Under the pieces are notes generated by a model. It saw only the letters and a list, made by a program, of their open reading frames with translations. It was not told where the DNA came from and ran no database searches. From contig CAZPAY010000006.1 in NCBI GenBank assembly GCA_964584805.1, forward strand, positions 1 through 64,000: 64,000 nt of DNA. The letters are read 5' to 3'. The position numbers and the translations under genes are program-made. This document shows positions 34,339 through 42,918 of the stretch, one piece after another (position 1 is the stretch's first letter; each line of letters begins with the position of its first letter). This stretch comes from JABHIE01 sp964584805. GTDB lineage: Bacteria; Planctomycetota; UBA1135.

Positions 34339-36819
34339 ATGAAACCTTCAACCTTCCTCACTTCTCTCCTGCTCGCCGTCACGGCGATTCTGCCTCTCAC
34401 CGCATCCACAGAAGCCCCTTCTGAAGAAGGTCGCGTCATCGTCCTCGGCATGGACGGCATGGATGCCCGTTCCGTCGAAAAGTGGATGGATTCGGGTGAT
34501 TTACCGAATTTTGCCCGACTTCGCGATCAAGGAACTTTTGCTCCATTGATGCCGGCCAACCCTGCGCAGTCTCCCGTTTCTTGGGCGACGCTGAATACGG
34601 GTCGCAACCCGGGCAAGCACAGCATCTTTGATTTCGTTGGCGTTTCGCGTCATCGCCCGGATGGCAAGTTGCAAGTGCCGAGCGCGACGGTTGGTTTTCA
34701 GAAATCAGCGAGTCACTCTTGGGTGGCGAAAGTGGTGAAAGAAGGTATCGATTTCAATGTCGCCGTTGGCGCGGGTGCCGGCCTTGGCCTTTTGCTGATG
34801 TTCGTTTTGCTCAAACGCAATAAAGGTGCTGCAATTGGCGCACTTTTGGTTTGCACAGGTTTGGGTGCAGGTGCGGCTTTTGCGCTTGGCGAGTCGGTTT
34901 CCGAAACCGACCTCACATTCCCAAGTTGGGAATCTACGAATCAGGCGGAAGAGTTTTGGGTTGAGCTTGACAATGAGGGCATCCCTTTCCGCGGCCAAGG
35001 CACGATTGTTTCTTACCCCGCACCTGAATTGAAGCACGGCAAGTTGATTGCTGGCTTGGGTGCGCCCGATGCAAAAGGTGGGCTAAATACATCCGCGATT
35101 TATACGACCGAAAAAGAGCGCGTGCGTAATCGCAAAACTTACAAAACTTACCCTGCATGGGCTGAGGCTGATGCAACGGATATGAAAGCTAAATCGGGTC
35201 AGCGCGCGGGCGCAACGCGTATTTATCAAATGACATCCGATGGGGGCGCTAAGTGGCAGTCGAAATTGTTCGGCCCCATGAATGGCTTGCGCATGAACGA
35301 AATCGGCGCACGCTTGGCTGAGCTTCAAGGCAACAACGATGCTGAGGCTTACAAAGAAAGCCAAAAACTCTCTGCATTGCGCGGTAATCGCGATTTGCTG
35401 CAGACTTGGGCTCCGATGGTAATTGAATGGGCCGGTGGCGATGCCGCCGTCAACTTGTCGGTCGATGGCGTGGCGCAAACGGTTGCCCTCGACTCATGGA
35501 GTGACTTTTACTTTGTCGATTTCCCATGGGGTGAGGGCGTTTCTACTTCCGCCATGGTGCGTTTCTGGGCAGAAAAAGATGGCAAGGGTCTCGAGCTTTT
35601 CGCCTCACCTTTGCAGGTTGATCCCGACAAGCCCACTCCAGGGCATAAGTTTTGCTGGCCGAGAGATTTTGCTTCGGAAGTCACCGCTGAAATCGGTCAT
35701 TTTGAAACACTCGGTTGGGCCTGCCAAACGCACGCGCAAAAAGATGCCGAGCTTTCTGATGCTTCTTTTCTTGGCGATATCGAATACACCTTCGGCTGGC
35801 GGAATCGCATGCTGAAATCTGCAATGGGAAAAGACGATTGGAAGGTGCTCTTCCACTTCTTTGGCACACCTGACCGCGTTTGCCACATGTTGATGCGTCA
35901 CTTTGACGAGAGCCATCCCCAATACGACGCCGAACTTGCCAGCCGTAAGTACCCGTTTTTCGGTGAGACGATTCCTGTTAAGGACACCTACCTAGCCATT
36001 TACAAAAAGATGGACGAGGTTGTCGGCTACATGCTCGACGAGGCTATGGCCGAAAATGACACGCTCATGATTGTGTCCGATCACGGTTTCGATAGCTTCC
36101 GTCGCCAAATCAACCTCAATAATTGGCTCGCCGAAGAGGGCTTCCTGAGTTTCAAGACCACCAACCGTTACGGTCTGCCACTCAGTAAGTCGACCATGAA
36201 GCCTCTCTTGCGTCGCCCCTTCGGCTATGTCGATTGGGACGGCACGCAAGCCTATTCCCTCGCCATTGGTAAGATTTACCTCAACCTCAAAGGCCGTGAA
36301 AAAGATGGCATCGTAAGCCAAGAAGATGCCGAAAAGGTTTTGGCCGACATCACGACGCGTCTCTACGAGATGACTGACCCTGAAACGGGTGAGAAAATCG
36401 TCCGTAAGGTTTACTTGCGTGATGAGATTTACTCTGGTGAATGGTGGAAAGAAGATTTCACTGACGGCCCCGCCGGTATCAAAGAAGGTGCGGCTGAGTT
36501 GACTATCGATTTTGCGCCTGGTTATCGTGCCGCCTGGAATGCTACCGCCGGAGGCATGAACTTCGTTGACAAAGAAACCGAAGACGGCCCTGTCGTCGCA
36601 AACGGCGATTTTGTTTACGACAACACGAGCCCTTGGTCGGGCGACCACTGCGGTGTGGATATGTCGGTGCTGCAGGGCATCTTTTATTCCAGCCGCCCAG
36701 CTGCATTGCCCGAGGGCGACACCTGGTACGACGCTTGCCACCTCGCGCCAACTGTGTTGAGCTTGATGGGAGTCGATGCCCCCGCTGACTACGACCGCAA
36801 GTCGTTGGTTGTGAACTAA
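34339..36819 (+). CDS. Alkaline-phosphatase-superfamily phosphodiesterase-like protein (AP1)
   Basis: An 826-residue exported enzyme of the nucleotide pyrophosphatase/phosphodiesterase type. It has a signal peptide (residues 1-22), then the metal site GMDGMD (Asp39) and nucleophile region QSPVSWATLNTG, where Ser78 aligns with the NPP threonine. Additional metal sites are FGTPDRVCHM, SDHGFDSF and WSGDHC near the C-terminus. A pair of hydrophobic segments (about residues 140-185, split by KRNKG) is inserted after the nucleophile region, so it may be tethered to the membrane. The substrate is likely a phosphate or sulfate ester or diester. It is the largest of three related proteins (see 40777 and 42918). 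A strong bidirectional terminator follows, so it is not in the sat operon. Confidence 0.78.
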   Translation: MKPSTFLTSLLLAVTAILPLTASTEAPSEEGRVIVLGMDGMDARSVEKWMDSGDLPNFARLRDQGTFAPLMPANPAQSPVSWATLNTGRNPGKHSIFDFVGVSRHRPDGKLQVPSATVGFQKSASHSWVAKVVKEGIDFNVAVGAGAGLGLLLMFVLLKRNKGAAIGALLVCTGLGAGAAFALGESVSETDLTFPSWESTNQAEEFWVELDNEGIPFRGQGTIVSYPAPELKHGKLIAGLGAPDAKGGLNTSAIYTTEKERVRNRKTYKTYPAWAEADATDMKAKSGQRAGATRIYQMTSDGGAKWQSKLFGPMNGLRMNEIGARLAELQGNNDAEAYKESQKLSALRGNRDLLQTWAPMVIEWAGGDAAVNLSVDGVAQTVALDSWSDFYFVDFPWGEGVSTSAMVRFWAEKDGKGLELFASPLQVDPDKPTPGHKFCWPRDFASEVTAEIGHFETLGWACQTHAQKDAELSDASFLGDIEYTFGWRNRMLKSAMGKDDWKVLFHFFGTPDRVCHMLMRHFDESHPQYDAELASRKYPFFGETIPVKDTYLAIYKKMDEVVGYMLDEAMAENDTLMIVSDHGFDSFRRQINLNNWLAEEGFLSFKTTNRYGLPLSKSTMKPLLRRPFGYVDWDGTQAYSLAIGKIYLNLKGREKDGIVSQEDAEKVLADITTRLYEMTDPETGEKIVRKVYLRDEIYSGEWWKEDFTDGPAGIKEGAAELTIDFAPGYRAAWNATAGGMNFVDKETEDGPVVANGDFVYDNTSPWSGDHCGVDMSVLQGIFYSSRPAALPEGDTWYDACHLAPTVLSLMGVDAPADYDRKSLVVN

Positions 36820-36834
36820 AAGCGGTAGAAACGA

Positions 36835-36870
36835 AAAGCGCCACCCCCTAAGGGAGGTGGCGCTTTTTTT
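36835..36870. terminator. Bidirectional terminator after AP1
   Basis: A hairpin with arms AAAGCGCCACC and GGTGGCGCTTT is flanked by T7-8 on the plus strand, and by TTTTCG on the minus strand. It separates two convergent genes. Confidence 0.9.
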
Positions 36871-36904
36871 CATCCATGCGAGAAGGATGAAGGGTGTGAA
36901 AAAC

Positions 36905-37378
36905 TCAGTCGCCTGCGTAACCAATCGCGCTCAAGTCGGCGCCCGGGTCAGATTGCAAAGCGTCCATGGCGGCCATGGGGCTCTCGAAGAGAGAGGCATC
37001 GCTGGCATAGTTTTTTGCGGCAAAGGCTAAGACCGTGTTGCCCGCTTCGATGTTGCGCGTGAGCACGCACGCATCAGCTAGCTTGCGCACACCTTTGGCA
37101 TCAAGCTGATCGGCGTAAGTGCTGGCGAGTGTTTCAAAGCCGGCAGCCGTGGGCGCCAACTTGAACTTACCGGCAGCCGCTTGGTATTTCGTAGCTGCGT
37201 CGGCATCGCCCGCAAGGACGAAATCGAAAGCAGCATGGGCAGCGGCAGCATCATTGCCGCTTGCCGCGACGGCGCCTTTTTCGAGGGCATCGTAGGCATC
37301 AGCATAAGTAGGGGCAGTCTCGCCGCCACAAGAGGCAATCGCGAGGCTGAGAATCAGAAGAGTTGAGGTCAAGCGCAT
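36905..37378 (-). CDS. Small alanine-rich lipoprotein, TPR-like
   Basis: A 157-residue lipoprotein: MRLTSTLLILSLAIASC with Cys17 as the lipid anchor, followed by an Ala/Asp-rich helical chain. Helix pairs such as AYDALEKGAVAASGNDAAAAHAAFDF and the repeated A-A-x-x-x-A spacing look TPR-like, suggesting a protein-binding scaffold. No catalytic residues are seen. It is monocistronic; upstream is the longest gene-poor stretch of the window (37379-37637), which also carries the start region of the next operon. Function unknown. Confidence 0.65.
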   Translation of the reverse strand: MRLTSTLLILSLAIASCGGETAPTYADAYDALEKGAVAASGNDAAAAHAAFDFVLAGDADAATKYQAAAGKFKLAPTAAGFETLASTYADQLDAKGVRKLADACVLTRNIEAGNTVLAFAAKNYASDASLFESPMAAMDALQSDPGADLSAIGYAGD

Positions 37379-37548
37379 GTTGAAGGTGGCACAAGTCGGT
37401 GCCGTGGGGGAATCCTACCTAGAGAAACGAGGGATTTCCAAAAAAGCAGAAAAAATATCGCATTTTTGCGTCGATGACACAGTTGAGCGTGTGGCGTAAG
37501 TGGTTGAATCGCAGGCGCTTAGGGTCGGAATCCGCTCAGGGGAGTCTC

Positions 37549-37577
37549 TTGACACTCCAATCGTAGCCTGAAAAGAC
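37549..37577 (+). promoter_or_regulatory. Possible -35 element for the sulfate-activation cluster
   Basis: TTGACA (37549-37554) matches the sigma-70 -35 consensus exactly, but 16-18 bases downstream only AAAAGAC is found, a poor -10. It lies about 85 bases before the ribbon-helix-helix start. The rest of 37379-37637 shows nothing else I recognise. Confidence 0.25.
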
Positions 37578-37637
37578 ACCCAAGTGGGCGCATATCAGGG
37601 TAAGATGGGAACCAATCTCCTCGTGAGGCCTACAAAC

Positions 37638-37856
37638 ATGCAGAAAGAATCTCGCGTCACCGTCAAGCTTCCCCGGCCTTTGTTCCGGCGGATTCAACAA
37701 GTCATTGAAGGCACCGGCTTTTCCTCTGCGACTGACTTCATCGTGTTCGTCATGCGCGACCTGATGGGGGAAGTCGAAACAAGCCCCAAAGAGGAGTTCT
37801 CGCCTGATGAGCTCAATGCCATCAAGCAAAAGCTGAAAAATCTCGGCTACCTCTAA
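37638..37856 (+). CDS. Small ribbon-helix-helix-like protein ending in LGYL
   Basis: A 72-residue protein. The beta strand ESRVTVKLPRPL, helix FRRIQQVIEGTG and second helix SATDFIVFVMRDLM form a ribbon-helix-helix pattern, as in CopG/Arc regulators. An acidic linker and an amphipathic helix ending KNLGYL follow. RHH proteins usually bind DNA as dimers through the strand; here it could control the cluster. A second small protein with the same layout and ending LGYIS is encoded at 45092, at the other end of the cluster. ATG 37638 is preferred because it starts just before the strand; in-frame ATG 37605 with AGGG upstream is an alternative that adds 11 residues. Confidence 0.65.
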   Translation: MQKESRVTVKLPRPLFRRIQQVIEGTGFSSATDFIVFVMRDLMGEVETSPKEEFSPDELNAIKQKLKNLGYL

Positions 37857-37912
37857 ACAAGTCGATTAAGCCTCGGCCCTCTCAAACTCTCCCAACCTCA
37901 ATTCCTAGAATC

Positions 37913-39073
37913 ATGATTGCACCACACGGTGGAACACTCATCAACCGCCTCGTTGCTGACAACGAGCGCGAAGCTCTTCTCGCTAAGGCCGCTGGTCTTC
38001 CAAGCATCACTCTCAACTCGCGCGAGGTTTCTGACCTCGAGATGATCTCCGTCGGCGCCATGAGCCCTCTTTCGGGTTTCATGACCGAGGCTGATTACAA
38101 CGGCGTCCTTGACAACATGCACCTCGCTGACGGTAACGCTTGGCCACTGCCTGTCGTCCTTGCGACTAAAGGCGACGACGCCGCTCCTGAAGCGGGTACC
38201 GAAATCGCCCTCGTGGGTGAGTGCGGCACCGTTTACGGCACCATGGAAGTTTCTTCTGTTTGGGCCATGGACAAAGAGCGCGAGCTCGATGTTTGCTTCT
38301 CTGGCTCTGCGGAGAAAGCGGACCACGGCCACCCAGCGTGGGGCTACATCGAAACTCTCGGTAGCCACTACATCGGTGGTGTAATCAATGTTGCAACTCT
38401 TCCTACTTACGAGAAGCACAACGATTACCGCCTCACGCCAGCGCAAACACGCGCTTCTTTCGAGGAGAAAGGCTGGGATACTGTCGCTGTTTTCCAGACT
38501 CGTAACCCCATCCACCGCGCACACGAGTACCTCACCAAGGTCGCTCTTGAGCAAACCGATGGTCTTTTGGTTCATCCACTCGTTGGCGATACCAAGTCTG
38601 ACGACATCCCAAGTGATGTCCGTATGGAGTGCTACCACGCTTTACTGAGCAAGTACTACCCACTCGATCGTACTCAGCTCGCTGTTTACCCACAGGCCAT
38701 GCGCTACGGTGGCCCACGCGAGGCGATTTTGCATGCGGTTTGCCGTCAAAACTACGGCATCACGCACATCATCATTGGTCGTGACCACGCTGGCGTTGGT
38801 TCTTACTATGGCACCTTCGATGCGCAGCAGATTTTCGATGGCTTCAAGCCTGGCGAGCTCAAGATTGAGACTCTCCGTTTTGAGCACTCTTTCTACTGCA
38901 AGTTGACCGGTGGCATGGCGACAACCAAGTCGAGCCCAGCCGGCCCAGAGGACAAGATCTTCTTGTCGGGTACCAAGGTTCGTGAGATGCTCCAAAATGG
39001 CGAGCGTCCACCTGCTGAGTTTACTCGCCCAGAGGTTGCCGACATCCTCGTCCGCTGCATGCAGACTGCTTAG
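37913..39073 (+). CDS. sat: Sulfate adenylyltransferase
   Basis: ATP sulfurylase of the Sat/MET3 type, 386 residues, making adenosine 5'-phosphosulfate from ATP and sulfate. The active-site motifs are all present: QTRNPIHRAHEYL near residue 194, RYGGPREAILHA near residue 264, GRDHAGVG near residue 289 and SGTKVREML near residue 345. The C-terminal APS-kinase domain of fused forms is absent; a separate cysC lies two genes downstream. The leader is C/T-rich without a Shine-Dalgarno sequence. With the sulfatase-fold and AP-family genes it forms the core of the cluster. No APS reductase is nearby, so use in sulfation rather than assimilation is possible. Confidence 0.95.
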   Translation: MIAPHGGTLINRLVADNEREALLAKAAGLPSITLNSREVSDLEMISVGAMSPLSGFMTEADYNGVLDNMHLADGNAWPLPVVLATKGDDAAPEAGTEIALVGECGTVYGTMEVSSVWAMDKERELDVCFSGSAEKADHGHPAWGYIETLGSHYIGGVINVATLPTYEKHNDYRLTPAQTRASFEEKGWDTVAVFQTRNPIHRAHEYLTKVALEQTDGLLVHPLVGDTKSDDIPSDVRMECYHALLSKYYPLDRTQLAVYPQAMRYGGPREAILHAVCRQNYGITHIIIGRDHAGVGSYYGTFDAQQIFDGFKPGELKIETLRFEHSFYCKLTGGMATTKSSPAGPEDKIFLSGTKVREMLQNGERPPAEFTRPEVADILVRCMQTA

Positions 39074-39092
39074 GTTTAGGCCTAAAGTTTGC

Positions 39093-39138
39093 TTCGGCCG
39101 GGGTCGATATAAATTGACCCTGGCCAAACCTGGCCGAA
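39093..39138 (+). promoter_or_regulatory. Mutually exclusive hairpins between sat and the sulfatase-fold gene
   Basis: GGCCGGGGTC (39096-39105) pairs with GACCCTGGCC (39116-39125), ten pairs with one G-U, around loop GATATAAATT. The alternative TTCGGCC (39093-39099) pairs with GGCCGAA (39132-39138) and would break the first stem. Neither has a T-tract. It may be an attenuator, processing site or weak terminator. Confidence 0.4.
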
Positions 39139-39201
39139 AGGCTACTTGGTGGCATACACCGCCGCTCCCGCCTCAATCTCCCTAACTCCTTCGTAAGAAA
39201 C

Positions 39202-40122
39202 ATGTTCGGACTCTTTGGTTCCAAGCGCGATAAGAATCACCTTATCGTCATTACCCTCGACTCCTGCCGCTATGACTCGTTCATGGCTGCGCAACCTGAG
39301 TACATCGCAAAGCTTTGTGGTGGGCTAGATAATGTCGAGCGCCGCTTTTCTTACGCCGGCTGGACGGCCCCTTCGCACTACAACCTCTTGACAGGTCTGG
39401 TGCCACACTCCAGCCCTTCTGAGGTCTACGCTTCTGAGTATTACAAAGAAGACCTCTACAAATTTACCGATCGCCTGGGCGTCGAAAAGGCTGGATTTGA
39501 GGCCATGATTCCTCACCTCTGGTTGCCGTCCTACTTAAAGGCTCAAGGCTACGAGACCAACGGTCTCGTTTCACTGCCTGTGTTGAACCCCGCAACGGGC
39601 ATCAACCGCGATTTCGACACCTTCAAGCTCATGCCCAAGCACAACGACATGCTCGCGATGCTTGATGACATGGATGCCCACTGCAAGTCGAAAGAAAGCA
39701 AGGGCCTCAATGGCAATGTCCCGCAGTTCTATCTCATGAATGTTGGTGAGACGCATTACCCATACGGTCTTCCTGACGAAGACAAAAACGACCTGCCGCA
39801 CATTTCCGGTGTAAACGGCATCTTCCGCAAGCTCGATAATCAAATCGACGGCGATTCTGGCGACCTCGTTACCGATAACGAGTCGGGCGCCTTCATGAAT
39901 CAAGACAAAATCGAAGAGTGCCGTCAGCGTCAAATCACGACGGTCAAGTACCTCAATGATGAGGTCTTCCCACGCCTCTACGACATGATGCCTAAAAATA
40001 CTTGGGTCATCGTCACAGCCGACCACGGCGAGTTGTTCGGCGAAGCAGGCTACTTCGGGCACGGCCCGATCATGCACGAAAAGTGCTTTGAGGTTCCTTT
40101 CTTAGAAGGCAAGCTCAAGTAA
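39202..40122 (+). CDS. Sulfatase-fold hydrolase without the formylglycine cysteine
   Basis: A 306-residue cytosolic-looking protein (no signal peptide) of the sulfatase/alkaline phosphatase fold, shorter than typical sulfatases. Metal-binding Asp20 lies in ITLDSCRYD. The sulfatase nucleophile motif C-x-P-S-R reads TAPSH (Thr55 to His59), so the cysteine that would become formylglycine is threonine. TADHGELFG and FGHGPIMHEKC supply later metal ligands. With Thr as nucleophile it may act as a phosphohydrolase or phosphodiesterase, or be inactive. It lies between sat and cysC; a role acting on APS, PAPS or PAP would fit the context but is inference. Its leader shares AATCTCCCTAA with the cysC leader. 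Confidence 0.75.
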   Translation: MFGLFGSKRDKNHLIVITLDSCRYDSFMAAQPEYIAKLCGGLDNVERRFSYAGWTAPSHYNLLTGLVPHSSPSEVYASEYYKEDLYKFTDRLGVEKAGFEAMIPHLWLPSYLKAQGYETNGLVSLPVLNPATGINRDFDTFKLMPKHNDMLAMLDDMDAHCKSKESKGLNGNVPQFYLMNVGETHYPYGLPDEDKNDLPHISGVNGIFRKLDNQIDGDSGDLVTDNESGAFMNQDKIEECRQRQITTVKYLNDEVFPRLYDMMPKNTWVIVTADHGELFGEAGYFGHGPIMHEKCFEVPFLEGKLK

Positions 40123-40158
40123 ATCACCCCCTTAATCTCCCTAAGCAAAAACATAAAC

Positions 40159-40704
40159 ATGGAACACAAAGGTTTTGTCCTCTGGTTCACGGGCCTTTCC
40201 GGCTCCGGTAAGTCCACAATCTCTCGTCTCTTCGAGACCGAAATGCGCAAGCGCGGCGCCAGCATCGAGATTCTCGATGGTGACGAAGTTCGCGAGAACC
40301 TCTCGAAAGGCCTCGGCTTCTCAAAAGAAGACCGTGACACCAATATCTTGCGTATTGGCTACGTCGCCAAGCTTCTTTCTCGCAATGGTGCAATCGCAGT
40401 TACCGCTGCCATTTCTCCATACGCTGAGATTCGTGAGCAAGTGCGTCGCAGCTGTGGCCGCTTTGTTGAAGTCTACGCTGAGTGCTCGATTGAAGAGCTC
40501 TGCAAGCGCGATGTCAAAGGTCTCTACGCCAAAGCACTCTCTGGCGAGATCAAGAACTTCACGGGTATTTCTGATCCTTACGAGGCTCCAGAAAACCCTG
40601 ACATTGTTGTCAACTCTGAGACGCAAACGGCCGAAGAGTCCACAGCCATCGTGATTGACTACCTTGAAAAGCAAGGCCTCATTAAGGCTGCCCAAACTGC
40701 CTAA
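40159..40704 (+). CDS. cysC: Adenylylsulfate kinase
   Basis: APS kinase of 181 residues, phosphorylating APS to PAPS. The P-loop is GLSGSGKST at residues 12-20, DGDEVRENLSKGLGF follows with the family's conserved Asp and Arg, then the substrate lid AAISPYAEIR and the C-terminal FTGISDPYEAPENPD motif. Length and motifs are canonical. Together with sat it gives a complete PAPS-producing pair, separated by the sulfatase-fold gene. A 12-bp hairpin follows the stop codon. The leader contains AATCTCCCTAA 14 bases before the ATG and no Shine-Dalgarno sequence. Confidence 0.95.
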   Translation: MEHKGFVLWFTGLSGSGKSTISRLFETEMRKRGASIEILDGDEVRENLSKGLGFSKEDRDTNILRIGYVAKLLSRNGAIAVTAAISPYAEIREQVRRSCGRFVEVYAECSIEELCKRDVKGLYAKALSGEIKNFTGISDPYEAPENPDIVVNSETQTAEESTAIVIDYLEKQGLIKAAQTA

Positions 40705-40716
40705 AGTTAGTTTAAT

Positions 40717-40752
40717 TGCACCCGCGGTGGGCTTAGGCTTACCGCGGGTGCA
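40717..40752 (+). repeat. 12-bp hairpin between cysC and AP2
   Basis: TGCACCCGCGGT (40717-40728) is exactly complementary to ACCGCGGGTGCA (40741-40752) around a 12-base loop. Only TCTCGTT follows, so it is a poor intrinsic terminator and more likely an RNA-stability or processing element. Confidence 0.6.
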
Positions 40753-40776
40753 TCTCGTTAAAGCCCTACCCTCCTC

Positions 40777-42918
40777 ATGACCTCTCGCAAGCGTAAGTTC
40801 TTACTCCCGCTCCTCGTAGCCATTTTGTGGCTTGGGGCTCCTGACCCAGCTTCTGCATACATCGGCCCGGGTGCCGGTTTTGCATTTTTGTCGGGTGGCT
40901 TGGTCTTGGTGGGCTCGCTCTTTCTGGCGATTGGCATCTTGGCGATTTACCCGCTACGCATGGCTTGGCGCTTTGTGACGGGTGCAGGCAAAATCAAAGG
41001 CGAGGCCAAGCGTTTGGTCATCATCGGCTTTGACGGCATGGACCCACGCTTGGTCAAAAAATTCATGGATGAGGGGCGCCTGCCTAACTTTTCCAAACTG
41101 GCTGCGGAAGGCACCTTTACTCCGCTACAGACCGCTTACCCGTCGATGTCACCGGTTGCATGGTCGAGTTTTACCACGGGCGTCGACCCATCGCGCCACA
41201 ACATTTTTGATTTCATTACGCGCGACCCTTGCACCTACTTGCCGGTCTTGTCGTCAACGGAAATCAGCTCGGGCGAAAAAGCACTTTTCTCGATTGGCAA
41301 AAAAGAGTTTTTCAAAAAGCCGACTTCGAGTATTCGTTTGCTGCGTCACGGCAAACCATGGTGGAAAGTTCTGGGTGAAAAGAAGATTTTCTCCAATATC
41401 ATTCGCGTCCCGATTACCTTCCCACCCGAAGAGTTTTACGGCACTTGCTTGAGCGGTATGTGCGTGCCTGACCTGCAGGGCACAATGGGTTCGTTTACTT
41501 TCTGGACGACCGACGAGGCGCTTGGCGGCCCAGAGGCCGGCGGTGATGTTTTTGTGGTTGGCAAAGCGGGTTCAAAAACTTTCCGTTGCCCGATTGAAGG
41601 CCCACCGTCGCCGACGGGTAAAGGCAAAATGCGCATGCCGATGCGTGTCGATATCTTGTCGGCTGATCGCATCAAATTGACGATTGGCAAAGCCGGCGAG
41701 CAAACTAGTTTTGAACTTGCCGTCAAAGAGTATTCCGACTGGACGGAACTGACCTTTGAGGAAGGCAAGGCTAAAGCAATCGGTATCGCTCGTTTTTACT
41801 GCATGGCGGCTGATGGTCATTTCGGCCTATATATGACACCGATTCAGATCGACCCAGCAAACCCGGCGATGCCGATTTCGCACCCGACGGTTTACTCGAT
41901 TTATCTAGCCAAGAAACTGGGGCCATTCGCCACGCTTGGTTTGGCGGAAGACACCTGGGCACTGAATGAGCGCGTCATCGACGAAGAAGCATTCTGGAAG
42001 TATTCCCTGTTGATTTGGGAAGAGCGCCGCAAGCAATTGCTTGATGCTCTTGAGACGACGCCTAAGGGCTCAGTCGTTTGTGTCTTTGACGGCACGGACC
42101 GCGTGTCGCACATGTTCCACCGTTATCTTGACCCCGAGCACCCTGCTAACGAGGGCAAAGATACCGAGTGGGGGAAAGATAAGGTTGGCGAGATTTACGA
42201 GATCGCCGACAAGATGCTGGGTGAGGCTCGCAGCAAACTTAACCCTAAGCGTGACCGTTTGATGGTGATTTCCGACCACGGTTTCTGCCAGTTCAAGCGT
42301 GGGGTTAACCTCAACGCTTGGTTGCGTGACAACGGTTATTTGGTGCTTAAGTCTGACGCCCCAATTGACGAGGCTAGCGGCAAGCCAACATCCCGTGACT
42401 GGATGGTCGATGTCGACTGGAAGAAAACACGCGCATTCTCGATGGGGCTTACCGGGTTGTTCATCAACCGTAAAGCCCGCGAGCGCGATGGAATCGTCGA
42501 AGAGGGGGCTGAGCTTGATGCACTGAAAGCTGAAATCGTTGAAAAACTGTCTAAGCTCGAAGACCCCAAAACTGGCGAGTGCATTTTCCGTGAGGTCTTT
42601 GACGCCGCCAAGATTTTCACGGGGCCCTATGTCTTTGAGGCACCGGATTTGTTCATGGGTTATATCCGTGGCTACCGTAACTCCTGGGATTGCGCCACGG
42701 GCTCCTGCCCAAGCGAGATTTTCTCAGACAACACTAAATCGTGGTCTGGCGATCACTGCATCGACCCACGCGAAGTCCCTGGCGTTTTCTTCAGCGACAT
42801 GGAAATCAACACCGACACGCCCAACTTAATGGATTTGGGCCCCACTGCTTTGAAACTGTTCGGGGTCGATGTCCCAGGCAACATGCAAGGCTCACCTTTG
42901 ATTGATGAGGTCAAGTAA
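40777..42918 (+). CDS. Alkaline-phosphatase-superfamily phosphodiesterase-like protein (AP2)
   Basis: A 713-residue envelope enzyme. The N-terminus has a signal-like segment ending ASAYIGPGAGF and a second long hydrophobic helix (about residues 35-60), so the catalytic domain is probably membrane-anchored and periplasmic. Metal-site Asp86 lies in GFDGMDP, the nucleophile Ser125 in SMSPVAWSSFTTG, and further metal ligands in DGTDRVSHMFH, SDHGFCQF and WSGDHC. It is a paralogue of AP1 and AP3 with the same motif order. The leader GCCCTACCCTCCTC is pyrimidine-rich with no Shine-Dalgarno sequence. The stop overlaps the AP3 start (TAATG), so the two are coupled. Likely hydrolyses a phosphate or sulfate (di)ester; substrate unknown. 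Confidence 0.8.
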   Translation: MTSRKRKFLLPLLVAILWLGAPDPASAYIGPGAGFAFLSGGLVLVGSLFLAIGILAIYPLRMAWRFVTGAGKIKGEAKRLVIIGFDGMDPRLVKKFMDEGRLPNFSKLAAEGTFTPLQTAYPSMSPVAWSSFTTGVDPSRHNIFDFITRDPCTYLPVLSSTEISSGEKALFSIGKKEFFKKPTSSIRLLRHGKPWWKVLGEKKIFSNIIRVPITFPPEEFYGTCLSGMCVPDLQGTMGSFTFWTTDEALGGPEAGGDVFVVGKAGSKTFRCPIEGPPSPTGKGKMRMPMRVDILSADRIKLTIGKAGEQTSFELAVKEYSDWTELTFEEGKAKAIGIARFYCMAADGHFGLYMTPIQIDPANPAMPISHPTVYSIYLAKKLGPFATLGLAEDTWALNERVIDEEAFWKYSLLIWEERRKQLLDALETTPKGSVVCVFDGTDRVSHMFHRYLDPEHPANEGKDTEWGKDKVGEIYEIADKMLGEARSKLNPKRDRLMVISDHGFCQFKRGVNLNAWLRDNGYLVLKSDAPIDEASGKPTSRDWMVDVDWKKTRAFSMGLTGLFINRKARERDGIVEEGAELDALKAEIVEKLSKLEDPKTGECIFREVFDAAKIFTGPYVFEAPDLFMGYIRGYRNSWDCATGSCPSEIFSDNTKSWSGDHCIDPREVPGVFFSDMEINTDTPNLMDLGPTALKLFGVDVPGNMQGSPLIDEVK

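Noticed and set aside
35992..36924. 310-codon open frame opposite the AP1 gene
   Set aside because: It overlaps the catalytic part of AP1 and runs through the terminator hairpin; it is a coding shadow.
37898..38638. 246-codon open frame opposite sat
   Set aside because: Antisense to strong Sat motifs; no similarity and no plausible start signal.
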